A stretch of DNA of 28,990 nt from RGIG3009 sp045541495 (GCA_045541495.1 JAZQJE010000037.1:1-28990), one strand, 5' to 3'. Shown: positions 15,308 to 22,005, counted from the stretch's first letter. Notes: a model not told the origin generated them from the sequence alone. Translations and numbers: made by a program.

Positions 15308-15886
15308 GTGTGGCAATATGAGAAGAAATTACAATATCCCGTCAAGATCAAAAACCCCAACCCGAAGATTGCCCAGATCGTTATCACACAGTTTGGTGGT
15401 CCTGACGGAGAATTGGGTGCCGCCATGCGGTATTTGTCTCAACGATACAGCATGCCTTATGATGAACTCCGCGCCATCTTAACGGACATCGGCACGGAAG
15501 AACTCGCCCACATGGAAATGGTGAGTTCTATGGTGTATCAGTTGACACGCAACCTGTCGCCGGAAGAGATCAAACGAGCGGGTTTTGACAAATATTTTGT
15601 GGATCACACCACCGGTGTATATCCCATTGCCGCTTCGGCCGTACCGTGGCGCGCGGAATATATTGGTGTCAAAGGCGATGTGATCACCGATTTGCACGAA
15701 GATCTGGGTGCCGAGCAAAAAGCCCGCACCACTTATGATAACCTGCTCCGTCTTATTGACGATCCCGATGTCCGTGATCCGTTGAAATTCCTGCGTCAAC
15801 GGGAGATCGTTCACTATCAACGGTTCGGTGAAGCACAACAACCGAAGTGGAATGACTACGGCGGAGCAGCTGACAAAACCGCTTGA
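15308..15886 (+). CDS. cotJC: CotJC, manganese-catalase family spore coat protein
   Basis: A 192-residue member of the Mn-catalase (ferritin-like) family. Metal-ligand motifs include GPDGELGAAMRYL near residue 35 and TEELAHMEM near residues 62-70, with HEDLGAEQKARTTYDNL and REIVHYQRF later, the pattern expected for a dimanganese four-helix bundle. It starts with GTG at 15308 after AAGGAG (15293-15298). It is the last gene of cotJABC. Peroxide detoxification in the spore coat is the likely role by family. The sequence turns AT-rich right after this gene. Confidence 0.93.
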   Translation: MWQYEKKLQYPVKIKNPNPKIAQIVITQFGGPDGELGAAMRYLSQRYSMPYDELRAILTDIGTEELAHMEMVSSMVYQLTRNLSPEEIKRAGFDKYFVDHTTGVYPIAASAVPWRAEYIGVKGDVITDLHEDLGAEQKARTTYDNLLRLIDDPDVRDPLKFLRQREIVHYQRFGEAQQPKWNDYGGAADKTA

Positions 15887-15921
15887 AATAAGGCTTTTTT
15901 AGTACATAAAGGAGATTTAAA

Positions 15922-16092
15922 ATGAAGCTGTTTAAGTGTATTGTTATGCTGATTTTAATATTAATTACTGTTCGGACAGGCTATCTTGCACTTTTATATA
16001 AGGTCTCAACATCAACAGGCGCTTTTCTTATCTGTTTAGGTATCACCTTGTTTGTTGCAAGTGATGGCGGAATAAAAAGAAAATCAAATTGA
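15922..16092 (+). CDS. Small two-helix membrane protein
   Basis: A 56-residue frame with a good ribosome binding site (AAAGGAG at 15908-15914, seven bases before ATG). Two hydrophobic helices are evident, residues about 4-26 (CIVMLILILITVRTGYLALLY) and 33-47 (GAFLICLGITLFVAS), with a basic tail KRKSN. I recognise no family. Base composition is like the AT-rich island rather than cotJC. It lies between the cot operon and the Fic module and may be an island gene or part of the cot transcript, since no terminator is seen after cotJC. Confidence 0.55.
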   Translation: MKLFKCIVMLILILITVRTGYLALLYKVSTSTGAFLICLGITLFVASDGGIKRKSN

Positions 16093-16125
16093 ATAATTAC
16101 TATCTTGATTATAGCATAGTTAAAA

Positions 16126-16180
16126 TTAACCTACAAATTTTCAAATTATTGTTGATTTGTAGGTTAATTTGTGATATACT
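16126..16180 (+). promoter_or_regulatory. Promoter with overlapping palindromic operator for the Fic module
   Basis: A perfect 13-bp inverted repeat, TTAACCTACAAAT (16126-16138) and ATTTGTAGGTTAA (16155-16167), separated by 16 bases. TTGATT (16152-16157), a 17-base spacer and TATACT (16175-16180) form a promoter whose -35 overlaps the right arm. This fits autorepression, as is common for toxin-antitoxin operons. No T-run follows, so a terminator is less likely. Confidence 0.65.
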
Positions 16181-16203
16181 ATTAGTAGTCAGGAGGTAAT
16201 AGT

Positions 16204-16725
16204 ATGACTGATATTATTTTTGAATACAAAGAATTACTTGCATCAAAACTTGAAATTGAGCAAAAGCTTAGTGTTTTGCCTAAGGGATATATATCAAAAA
16301 AGACGATTGGCGGTAAGCAATATTTATATTTGCAAACCCGTAACGGAGATACTGTTGAGAGCAAATACATCAAGGCAGAAGATGCAGAAGAAATAACAAG
16401 TCAGCTTTCCTTAAGAAAAGAATACGAGGCACAATTACCCGAAGTTATATTAAGACTTGCGGATATCGAAACCGCCGCCGAGTTGTTAGACAAGGCATTG
16501 CTTCGTAAATTAAAAATGCTAAAGCTCACAAGCGGTATGGATAGCATATCTGCTGACGAAAAAGAAAAACGGATTTCCTTTTCAGATGCTATGACTTCAA
16601 TCGAGGGCGTTCCCGTAAGTGATAAGGTTAAAACTGACCTTGCCAATTGGAAAAAAGGCAATATTACTTTCTTGTCGGTGTTTGAGCAAACACTAAGAAG
16701 ATATGGTTTTGTAACGGAGGTATAA
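16204..16725 (+). CDS. Fic-associated antitoxin-like protein (VbhA-like C-terminus)
   Basis: A 173-residue protein directly upstream of a Fic toxin, preceded by AGGAGGTAA. Residues about 1-60 have a short helix then a beta-rich stretch (LPKGYISKKTIGGKQYLYLQTRNGD) seen in many bacterial accessory proteins. The middle is helical. Residues about 126-165 resemble the VbhA/Fic-antitoxin helix: A-M-T-S-I-E-G at 129-135 with VPVSDKVKTDLANWKKGNIT following. In VbhA the inhibitory motif is S/TxxxE[G/N], with Glu blocking ATP. Here E134 is kept but the expected Ser/Thr is M130. The assignment rests on context plus this weak motif; no database match was run. Confidence 0.6.
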   Translation: MTDIIFEYKELLASKLEIEQKLSVLPKGYISKKTIGGKQYLYLQTRNGDTVESKYIKAEDAEEITSQLSLRKEYEAQLPEVILRLADIETAAELLDKALLRKLKMLKLTSGMDSISADEKEKRISFSDAMTSIEGVPVSDKVKTDLANWKKGNITFLSVFEQTLRRYGFVTEV

Positions 16726-16728
16726 CAA

Positions 16729-17442
16729 ATGCGTGATCCTTATTTATATGATGACGTTAACGTGCTTAAAAACTTAGCAGATATAAAAGATTCAGAATTG
16801 CTACGTAAGGCAGAAGCCGATATTACCGGTCTTGCTATGGCGGCAATTTATGATTATAAATATGATAAGTTTAACACCGAAACTTTGCAGGATATCCACC
16901 GTAATATCTTTGGTCAGATATTTGACTGGGCTGGAGAATTCCGCACCATTCAAATGGTAAAATACGAAGATGTTCTCGGCGGTGATACCGTTCGCTATGC
17001 TTATCCGAAAGAGATTAAAAAGCAGCTTAACGATACTATGAAAGAAATCGCCAAGCTCAAAAGAACCGGCGATAATGATAAAGATATAGTTTTTAAGCTC
17101 GTTCGCATAATCGCGAGTATTTGGCAAACCCACCCCTTCCGTGAGGGTAATACACGAACGGTTATAGTGTTCGCTGTTCTGCTTGCAAAATCATTGGGTT
17201 TTGAGGTCGAACACGAACTTTTCAAAACAAACTCTGCCTATGTTCGTAACGCTCTCGTTTGGGCATCACAAGGTATTTATTCGAAATACGAATACTTAGA
17301 GCGCATCTTCTTCGATGCAATTCTCGGTGAAGATAACGAAACCGACACTCCCGCCGAAACCAAAGCAAGCAAATACGACACCATCGGTGAGTATAAAGTT
17401 AAAGACTATAAAGAAAGACCACACGAATATATGGACGAATAA
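16729..17442 (+). CDS. Fic/Doc family toxin (AMP transferase)
   Basis: A 237-residue Fic-domain protein that probably transfers AMP from ATP to a target protein. The catalytic motif HPFREGNTR is intact at residues 135-143, including the His and the phosphate-binding loop. The target-side flap DWAGEFRTIQMVKYEDVLGG is at about residues 66-85. The N-terminal NITGLAM-like stretch (ADITGLAMAAIYDYKY) is typical of the cell-filamentation-type subclass. It starts three bases after the antitoxin stop with GGAGG at 16716-16720. No inhibitory helix is obvious within the Fic protein, so the upstream gene is expected to restrain it. The C-terminal 35 residues are polar. Confidence 0.9.
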   Translation: MRDPYLYDDVNVLKNLADIKDSELLRKAEADITGLAMAAIYDYKYDKFNTETLQDIHRNIFGQIFDWAGEFRTIQMVKYEDVLGGDTVRYAYPKEIKKQLNDTMKEIAKLKRTGDNDKDIVFKLVRIIASIWQTHPFREGNTRTVIVFAVLLAKSLGFEVEHELFKTNSAYVRNALVWASQGIYSKYEYLERIFFDAILGEDNETDTPAETKASKYDTIGEYKVKDYKERPHEYMDE

Positions 17443-17510
17443 TACAGAAATAAATATATCAAACTGATGATGACTTAGGAGAAGTTTATGCTTTCCTTCG
17501 TCTAAAGGTA

Positions 17511-17549
17511 AAAAAACAGTTCCAATCCGATCAACTCGGATTGGAACTG
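17511..17549 (-). terminator. Intrinsic terminator of the retron-TIR operon
   Basis: A perfect 14-bp stem, CAGTTCCAATCCGA (17517-17530) and TCGGATTGGAACTG (17536-17549), with a five-base loop. On the minus strand it is followed by a run of six or more T (17516-17511). It sits five bases beyond the TIR stop codon. On the plus strand it may also end the Fic transcript, although there the T-run is weak. Confidence 0.9.
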
Positions 17550-17553
17550 CATT

Positions 17554-18345
17554 TTACTTATTTAAGATTTCTATTTTTAATCTTGGATAAACATTTCTTG
17601 TGTTCTCTAGTCCATCGCCCCAAGGAGTAGGATAAAATTTTGTGCTATGTACGATGAATTTAACTACGTCACCAACTTGCGGGTCGCCGTGTTTTTCTTT
17701 ATCATCATCAAAAAACAGCCAATGCGTTTCGCCATCTGCCGGAGGCGAGCCTAAAGGAATTAGAGCATCCAATTTCAAACAACGTTTTCCTTGAAGATTA
17801 CTGTTGCAATTCATATCTGCTCTGTCTTGAATTATTGTGGCAATAAACTTATTTCCCGATTTTTCAGCAAATTGAAGAGTTTTTAAGAATTTTTGGTAGT
17901 GTTTGTTAAATTCTTCTGTGTCCGGATATGAGATTAATCCCGCTTCAACAAACTCATCATAAACAACGCGCAAACGGTCCAATTTTCTAAATTGCATACC
18001 TTGCAATGGCGTTTTATCGTATTCTTTCACACCTACAGGATCAATCACAATGGGAACAATTCTCTTATCAAGAGCCCACGCTGCACCCAGTTCCGCCAAG
18101 CAAAAGGAACTGCGCATATAGGATGACGTCATCAAAAGGATAATCACATCACAGCTTTGAATGTTATTTTTTATTGTATTTGGGAAGTGGGCACTTGTTT
18201 TTATGCTTCTTGCAATCGAGCTGCTGAATATGGAGCTTTTATTTATACCAAATCCACCTACCAATAAATCTAAAAAGCAATCATGTAACCGCTTATCGAT
18301 GGTCGAATGGCTAATAAAAACAGTTTTATTTGTGTTTCCTATCAT
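17554..18345 (-). CDS. TIR-domain protein (probable NAD-consuming effector)
   Basis: A 263-residue protein starting at the ATG at 18345, with AAGGAGAT six bases upstream; an earlier in-frame ATG at 18360 has no such site. Residues about 7-130 are a TIR domain: VFISHSTIDKRL at the start, then CDVIILLMTSSYMRSSFCLAELGAAWAL with E85 as the probable catalytic glutamate of NAD+ hydrolase TIRs. Residues about 160-263 form a separate beta-rich region (LDALIPLGSPPADGETHWLFF..., GDVVKFIVHSTKFY) that I do not recognise. It begins 16 bases after the retron reverse transcriptase and shares its terminator, so it is probably a retron effector or accessory. NAD depletion is inferred from TIR defence proteins. 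Confidence 0.82.
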   Translation of the reverse strand: MIGNTNKTVFISHSTIDKRLHDCFLDLLVGGFGINKSSIFSSSIARSIKTSAHFPNTIKNNIQSCDVIILLMTSSYMRSSFCLAELGAAWALDKRIVPIVIDPVGVKEYDKTPLQGMQFRKLDRLRVVYDEFVEAGLISYPDTEEFNKHYQKFLKTLQFAEKSGNKFIATIIQDRADMNCNSNLQGKRCLKLDALIPLGSPPADGETHWLFFDDDKEKHGDPQVGDVVKFIVHSTKFYPTPWGDGLENTRNVYPRLKIEILNK

Positions 18346-18361
18346 GTTAATCTCCTTCATG

Positions 18362-19369
18362 CTATACCATATACTCGGGCCAAGATATTTTATCAAGCTC
18401 GTCCAGAAACTTCTCTCCAATATCAGGCTCTATCATATGAACATAATACGCTTTGCCATAAAGATGTTCACGATAATTAACGAAATGCGTGGCATTAGAG
18501 TTTTCCAAATGAATTAAAACCCCGAATTTTTGACAATAATGAATCTCTTTTTTTAGTTCACGCTTGTAACGTTTCGGGACACGAACGGTTCCGTTTTGAA
18601 CAACTAAACCAGTAATAAATTTTGGTTCTCCACAAACAAATGACTGTGTCTTTTCAGTATTGATACTGAAATCGTATTTATTGACTATTGCAGTTATTTC
18701 GGGTATCAATTGTGGCATCTCGCTGTTAGAAGAAAACGTAAGATCATCGGCATATCTGGAATAGGTAATGCCATTCTCTTTCGCAAATCTTTGTATCTCT
18801 CTATCCATTCTTTTGCATATTATATTCGCAATTTTGGGACTGGTAGGAGCTCCTTGCGGCAGAGCTCCCTTAAAACAACAAAGTTTGGTAAGCTCCTGTG
18901 ATGCACGAGTGGTGTACCCAATCTGTTTAAATAAAGTAAACACCTTTTCTTCGGATATGGATGGAAAGAAATCCTTTATGTCCATACAGATAACAAAATC
19001 GTGATTCGCATGCAGTTCGGCATGGGTTTTAATAGAACGATTCAATTCAAAGCCATGTGCATATTTGGAAACTTTGATATTATTCAAAATATTATCAAGG
19101 ATCCAGCGTTGACGTGCTTTTAATTTTTTGCTTGGTGCAAGAATTGTTCTGACCTTATTGTCGTGAATTAAATCAAATGTATGATAGCTGGCCTCTAACG
19201 AAATGCCTCGTGTACGTAAAACTTGGTAAATATGCTCTTCGTCAAAAAACACCGGAAGATTTTTGCCCATTAGTTTCTTTGCATATTTACAGCAACGTAT
19301 AACGAACTTATCGTCATATCCTTTTTGATACAAGCCGTGCATTAAGTTGGTTATATAAACGTAATCCAT
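18362..19369 (-). CDS. Retron-type reverse transcriptase
   Basis: A 335-residue reverse transcriptase without fused domains, the usual retron RT size. Catalytic motifs are MDIKDFFPSI with D130 (motif A), LPQGAPTSP at 170-178 (motif B'/4) and YSRYADDLTFSS with YADD at 206-209. The FITGL at 251-255 corresponds to the retron VTG region that reads the msr RNA. The retron NAxxH motif is present as HAELH at 116-120, with the Asn changed to His. The gene follows an msr-msd RNA with a1/a2 repeats, as in retrons. GAAGG precedes the ATG. It should make msDNA from the neighbouring RNA and form a complex with the effectors. Confidence 0.93.
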   Translation of the reverse strand: MDYVYITNLMHGLYQKGYDDKFVIRCCKYAKKLMGKNLPVFFDEEHIYQVLRTRGISLEASYHTFDLIHDNKVRTILAPSKKLKARQRWILDNILNNIKVSKYAHGFELNRSIKTHAELHANHDFVICMDIKDFFPSISEEKVFTLFKQIGYTTRASQELTKLCCFKGALPQGAPTSPKIANIICKRMDREIQRFAKENGITYSRYADDLTFSSNSEMPQLIPEITAIVNKYDFSINTEKTQSFVCGEPKFITGLVVQNGTVRVPKRYKRELKKEIHYCQKFGVLIHLENSNATHFVNYREHLYGKAYYVHMIEPDIGEKFLDELDKISWPEYMV

Positions 19370-19381
19370 AATAAACCTTCT

Positions 19382-19547
19382 AAAAACGGGAGACCGCTAC
19401 GTAAAATGAAACTAAATTCAAACATTCGATGTTGCAGAGCGGTTACAAAGAGAACGAAGAGAACGCGTAAGCGCTCTGCAACATCTGTTAGTGCCGTTCT
19501 TAACACGAGGCGAATACACCTCTTAGCTAACGATCTCCCGTTTTTTT
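19382..19547 (-). ncRNA. Retron msr-msd RNA
   Basis: Read on the minus strand, an a1 repeat (19547-19531, AAAAACGGGAGATCG core) pairs with a2 (19396-19382) over 15 bp including one G-U pair. TTAGC follows a1, giving a candidate branching guanosine at 19527. An msr hairpin GAGGTG-TATT-CGCCTC lies at 19522-19507. The msd part is a long hairpin, GATGTTGCAGAGC (19485-19473) with GCTCTGCAACATC (19440-19428), 14 bp with the next G-C pair. Its loop holds a tandem GTTCTCTT. These elements and their position before the RT gene are diagnostic of a retron. The exact msDNA ends are not resolved. Confidence 0.9.
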
Positions 19548-19550
19548 GAA

Positions 19551-19871
19551 CTATTTTTTCTTAGCCGAAAAGCTTTTCGGCGTTGGTATATATGAGTAAT
19601 TTTTCCAATCAACGCTTATAGTGTCTGGGTACAAATAATCGGAATGCGAAACAGAGTCAGGATGAATTGCTATACTATCTCCACGGGAAGTTATAGAAAA
19701 CTGATTGTTATGAAGAGCTAAGTAACCGTTATCGCAAAGATAGCGAATATGCTTCATTATCTCAGTTTTAGGTAATTTAAGTTTCTCGGATATATATGTT
19801 AAATCGCAGTTGGAATCTTGTCTTAATATTCCTAATATCAAGCAATCCAACGTTTTTTCCTCGTAATCCAT
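19551..19871 (-). CDS. Winged-helix protein of the retron
   Basis: A 106-residue protein. Residues about 5-70 read as a winged helix-turn-helix: DCLILGILRQDSNCDLTYISEKLKLPKTEIMKHIRYLCDNGYLALHNNQFSITSRG, with recognition helix and wing. The C-terminal 35 residues are Tyr/Ser-rich and end SAKKK. Its ATG shares one base with the stop of the upstream phosphoribosyltransferase-like gene (TAATG), so the two are translationally coupled. As I recall the retron classification, a PRTase-like protein with a small winged-helix partner defines type III retrons. It may act as DNA- or msDNA-binding adaptor, or inhibitor of the effector. Confidence 0.78.
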   Translation of the reverse strand: MDYEEKTLDCLILGILRQDSNCDLTYISEKLKLPKTEIMKHIRYLCDNGYLALHNNQFSITSRGDSIAIHPDSVSHSDYLYPDTISVDWKNYSYIPTPKSFSAKKK

Positions 19872-20818
19872 TATTCATTCCTCTTAGCAACAAACGTATA
19901 TGAATTTGCACCAGACAGTTTTTTCTTGGTTGCCAAATCTGAAACGCTTGGTCTTTTACATTCTTTACCGTCTCGTTTAAATGGTGGGGCGTTAAAAGGG
20001 GTAGGTCTCCAAAAAGAACTGATGGTGTTATTCGGGGTGTTGTAATAAAAGGAAATCAAAAGGCACCCTTGCTTAAAACCCATACGATAAGAGTGATCTG
20101 AACCGGCAAAGTAATTATCTATCTCCGTTTCATATTTATTTACAATGCCATATTCTGTTGAATCTCCCTTAAATGCTTTTGCGCATATCCATTCATTTTT
20201 ATAAATCGATGTAACGGCATAACCGTATTTGATAAAGTTTTTATTGAAATGATCGATTCCTTTTTCGGTAGGAGCAATGCACATATAATATAACTTGATT
20301 TTACCTGTGCCATTGATTTTAAATTTTTCGCAAAACGAATACATTTCATTCCATAGGGTACAACCAGTTCCCAGTATATCATCAACAAAAACGATTGCTT
20401 GGACTCCTTCTAACCGTTCTTCTATGAATTTTGATTGCGCAGCTAAAATCTGATCTTTACCGATATCCTCTAAATTGTATCGCTGCATATCGGCTCGAAC
20501 GTTATCACTGCCGGATTTTGTTCCGCTTGATGATTCAACCGTGACATACAGCACATCATCAACTTCAATAGCGTGCTTTTGCAATTCTGCTTTAAGCATC
20601 GCCATGGACTGCACAAACCGATCCTGACATTCTTCTTGGGTTAAGTATATGTATCTGCTAAAAGCATCAAGAAAAATTGCATGATCTTCATCCGCAATAT
20701 TCAAAAGCCAATCATCCAGCTTTTGCGGTAGTTCCGCTATGCGATCACAAGGATGAATGGTGGTAGGATCAATATTATTATTCTCATAAAATAACTGCAA
20801 CGCTTTATTTTTTGTCAT
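19871..20818 (-). CDS. Phosphoribosyltransferase-like retron effector
   Basis: A 315-residue protein with a PRTase-type PRPP-binding loop, AIVFVDDILGTGCTL, its core VDDILGTGCT at residues 145-154. An upstream SSGTKSGSD loop at 97-105 sits where the pyrophosphate loop is expected. The N-terminal 90 residues are helical, and the C-terminal 100 residues are an extension (SSFWRPTPFNAPPFKRDGKE) not found in metabolic PRTases. It lacks the features of a specific salvage enzyme. It is the first gene of the retron operon, with AAGGAAG upstream and its own promoter. It is probably the toxic effector held in check by RT-msDNA. The substrate is unknown. Confidence 0.82.
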   Translation of the reverse strand: MTKNKALQLFYENNNIDPTTIHPCDRIAELPQKLDDWLLNIADEDHAIFLDAFSRYIYLTQEECQDRFVQSMAMLKAELQKHAIEVDDVLYVTVESSSGTKSGSDNVRADMQRYNLEDIGKDQILAAQSKFIEERLEGVQAIVFVDDILGTGCTLWNEMYSFCEKFKINGTGKIKLYYMCIAPTEKGIDHFNKNFIKYGYAVTSIYKNEWICAKAFKGDSTEYGIVNKYETEIDNYFAGSDHSYRMGFKQGCLLISFYYNTPNNTISSFWRPTPFNAPPFKRDGKECKRPSVSDLATKKKLSGANSYTFVAKRNE

Positions 20819-20848
20819 AATAACTTCCTTTTTGTAAATTACAGGAAT

Positions 20849-20877
20849 ATTATACCATCTTGTGATTTGAAAATCAA
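20849..20877 (-). promoter_or_regulatory. Promoter of the retron operon
   Basis: On the minus strand TTGATT (20877-20872), a 17-base spacer and TATAAT (20854-20849). The start codon at 20818 lies about 25 bases beyond the expected transcription start. No other promoter is evident up to the TIR gene, so all retron parts probably share it. Confidence 0.75.
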
Positions 20878-20937
20878 TTATTATTGCACCGACATCCGTT
20901 AGGTGAAGGAAACATATATAAAGATAATGTTACAAAC

Positions 20938-20971
20938 AATGAGAGGGGCTGTTTTTACAGCCCCTCTCATT
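20938..20971 (-). terminator. Terminator after the XRE regulator
   Basis: A perfect 14-bp stem, AATGAGAGGGGCTG (20938-20951) and CAGCCCCTCTCATT (20958-20971), with a six-base loop, placed four bases after the stop codon. On the minus strand the following tract is GTTTGT, a weak T-run. On the plus strand ATTTTTATT follows. Confidence 0.75.
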
Positions 20972-20975
20972 ATTT

Positions 20976-21290
20976 TTATTCTTTTGTTAAACGGCGGATA
21001 TGACCGATAATCAGCATCATATCATCATCGTTAAGTTTTCTAAGTTCGTCAATTGCGCTTTGAAGTAATGCTGGGTTTTCAATCGAGTCATCAAAGAACT
21101 GGCTAGGAGTGATCCCAAAGTAATTACATATCTCAAGGAACTCAGCCATAGGCGGCAGAGACTTACCGGAGGATATGTTATAGATATAACTCCTACTATG
21201 ACCAAGGTCATAACTCATTTGGTATTCTGAAACACCCTTTTTGAGTCGCAATTCCGTAATTCTATTTCTAATAAAAGTTCCATCCATCAT
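20976..21290 (-). CDS. XRE-family helix-turn-helix regulator
   Basis: A 104-residue DNA-binding protein. The HTH spans residues about 6-60 (FIRNRITELRLKKGVSEYQMSYDLGHSRSYIYNISSGKSLPPMAEFLEICNYFGITPSQFF). The C-terminal part (about 70-104) is a helix with an acidic stretch. ATG at 21290 is chosen because AGAGAGG then lies seven bases upstream; a GTG at 21296 would be too close. It is followed by a terminator before the retron promoter, so it is not in the retron operon. It may repress itself or a neighbour. Confidence 0.85.
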   Translation of the reverse strand: MMDGTFIRNRITELRLKKGVSEYQMSYDLGHSRSYIYNISSGKSLPPMAEFLEICNYFGITPSQFFDDSIENPALLQSAIDELRKLNDDDMMLIIGHIRRLTKE

Positions 21291-21294
21291 ATTC

Positions 21295-21333
21295 ACGCCT
21301 CTCTAGTTATATTTTAGTCTATTGAGAGGGCGT
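21295..21333 (-). promoter_or_regulatory. Inverted repeat over the XRE ribosome binding site
   Basis: ACGCCTCTC (21295-21303) and GAGAGGGCGT (21324-21333) are complementary except for one extra C. The left arm covers the AGAGAGG ribosome binding site of the XRE gene. It could be an operator for the XRE protein or an RNA hairpin limiting its translation. Confidence 0.45.
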
Positions 21334-21362
21334 TCTATTCCAAGAATATATGTTTAATTCTG

Positions 21363-21391
21363 TTGTTTAATGGTGTACAATATGTTATAAT
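21363..21391 (+). promoter_or_regulatory. Promoter for the SLOG-like gene
   Basis: TTGTTT (21363-21368), a 17-base spacer and TATAAT (21386-21391), about 90 bases before the ATG at 21480. The leader is AT-rich and holds no clear hairpin. The sequence ATATGTTT recurs nearby at about 21347 and 21400, but no ordered repeat is clear. Confidence 0.6.
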
Positions 21392-21479
21392 CAAATAAAA
21401 TATGTTTTTGTATTAATATTATTGCTTTAGCATCAAAAATTATATTAATAAAACATAAATAATTGGAGTTCGATATAAC

Positions 21480-21965
21480 ATGTTGGATATTTTTACGGTT
21501 GCCTTTTTCGGTCACAGGTATATAGACAATCCGTTTAAGGTTGAAGAGCTACTTGAAGAGCAGATCAGAAAACTTATTAACGAAAAAGAGTACGTAGATT
21601 TTTTGGTGGGGCGTAACGGCGAATTTGACCAGTGCGTTTCTTCATCGGTGCTTCGTGTACGAAAGAAGCTTAGGGATGATAACAGCGCCCTTGTATTAGT
21701 GCTGCCGTATGCAACGGCGGAATATCTCAACAATGAAGAATACTACCACGATTACTATACCGACGTAGAAATATCCTACGCCGCATCCAAAGCGCACCCA
21801 AAGGCCGCCATACAGATCCGTAACCGTGAAATGGTGGATAGAGCCGACCTTGTTATCTGTTATATTGAGCGCAAGGAAGGCGGCGCCTGGCAAACCGTGA
21901 AATATGCTATGGAGCAAAATAAAAAGGTCATCAATCTGGCTGACGAGTCAGCTTCATCCTACTAA
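21480..21965 (+). CDS. SLOG/DUF1273-like nucleotide-binding protein
   Basis: A 161-residue protein that begins VAFFGHRYIDNP, the GHR start of YpsA/DUF1273-type SLOG proteins. DFLVGRNGEFDQCVSSSVLRV near residues 40-60 is the glycine-bearing second element. The end, MVDRADLVICYIERKEGGAWQTVKYAMEQNKKVINL, is typical of the Rossmann-like SLOG fold. SLOG domains bind nucleotide-derived ligands, some made by TIR enzymes. The ribosome binding site is TTGGAG. It is transcribed away from the retron, so any link to the TIR protein is only positional. It is also a common standalone family in clostridia. Confidence 0.7.
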   Translation: MLDIFTVAFFGHRYIDNPFKVEELLEEQIRKLINEKEYVDFLVGRNGEFDQCVSSSVLRVRKKLRDDNSALVLVLPYATAEYLNNEEYYHDYYTDVEISYAASKAHPKAAIQIRNREMVDRADLVICYIERKEGGAWQTVKYAMEQNKKVINLADESASSY

Positions 21966-21971
21966 AAAGCA

Positions 21972-22004
21972 AAGCAACCGTATCGGGTGATACGGTTGCT
22001 TTTT
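21972..22004. terminator. Bidirectional terminator between the SLOG-like gene and hsdS
   Basis: AAGCAACCGTATC (21972-21984) and GATACGGTTGCTT (21989-22001) pair perfectly over 13 bp with a four-base loop. T4-5 follows on the plus strand, and on the minus strand the hairpin is followed by TTGCTTTTTAG. It serves the two convergent genes. Confidence 0.9.
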
Positions 22005-22005
22005 G

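Noticed and set aside
18362..19369. The reverse transcriptase as a group II intron protein
   Set aside because: It lacks maturase and endonuclease domains, has a retron-size protein with an ITG motif, and follows an a1/a2-bearing RNA.
19430..19490. The paired GATGTTGCAGAGC repeats as a CRISPR-like or transposon inverted repeat
   Set aside because: It is a single inverted pair within the retron RNA and fits the msd stem. There are no spaced repeats.
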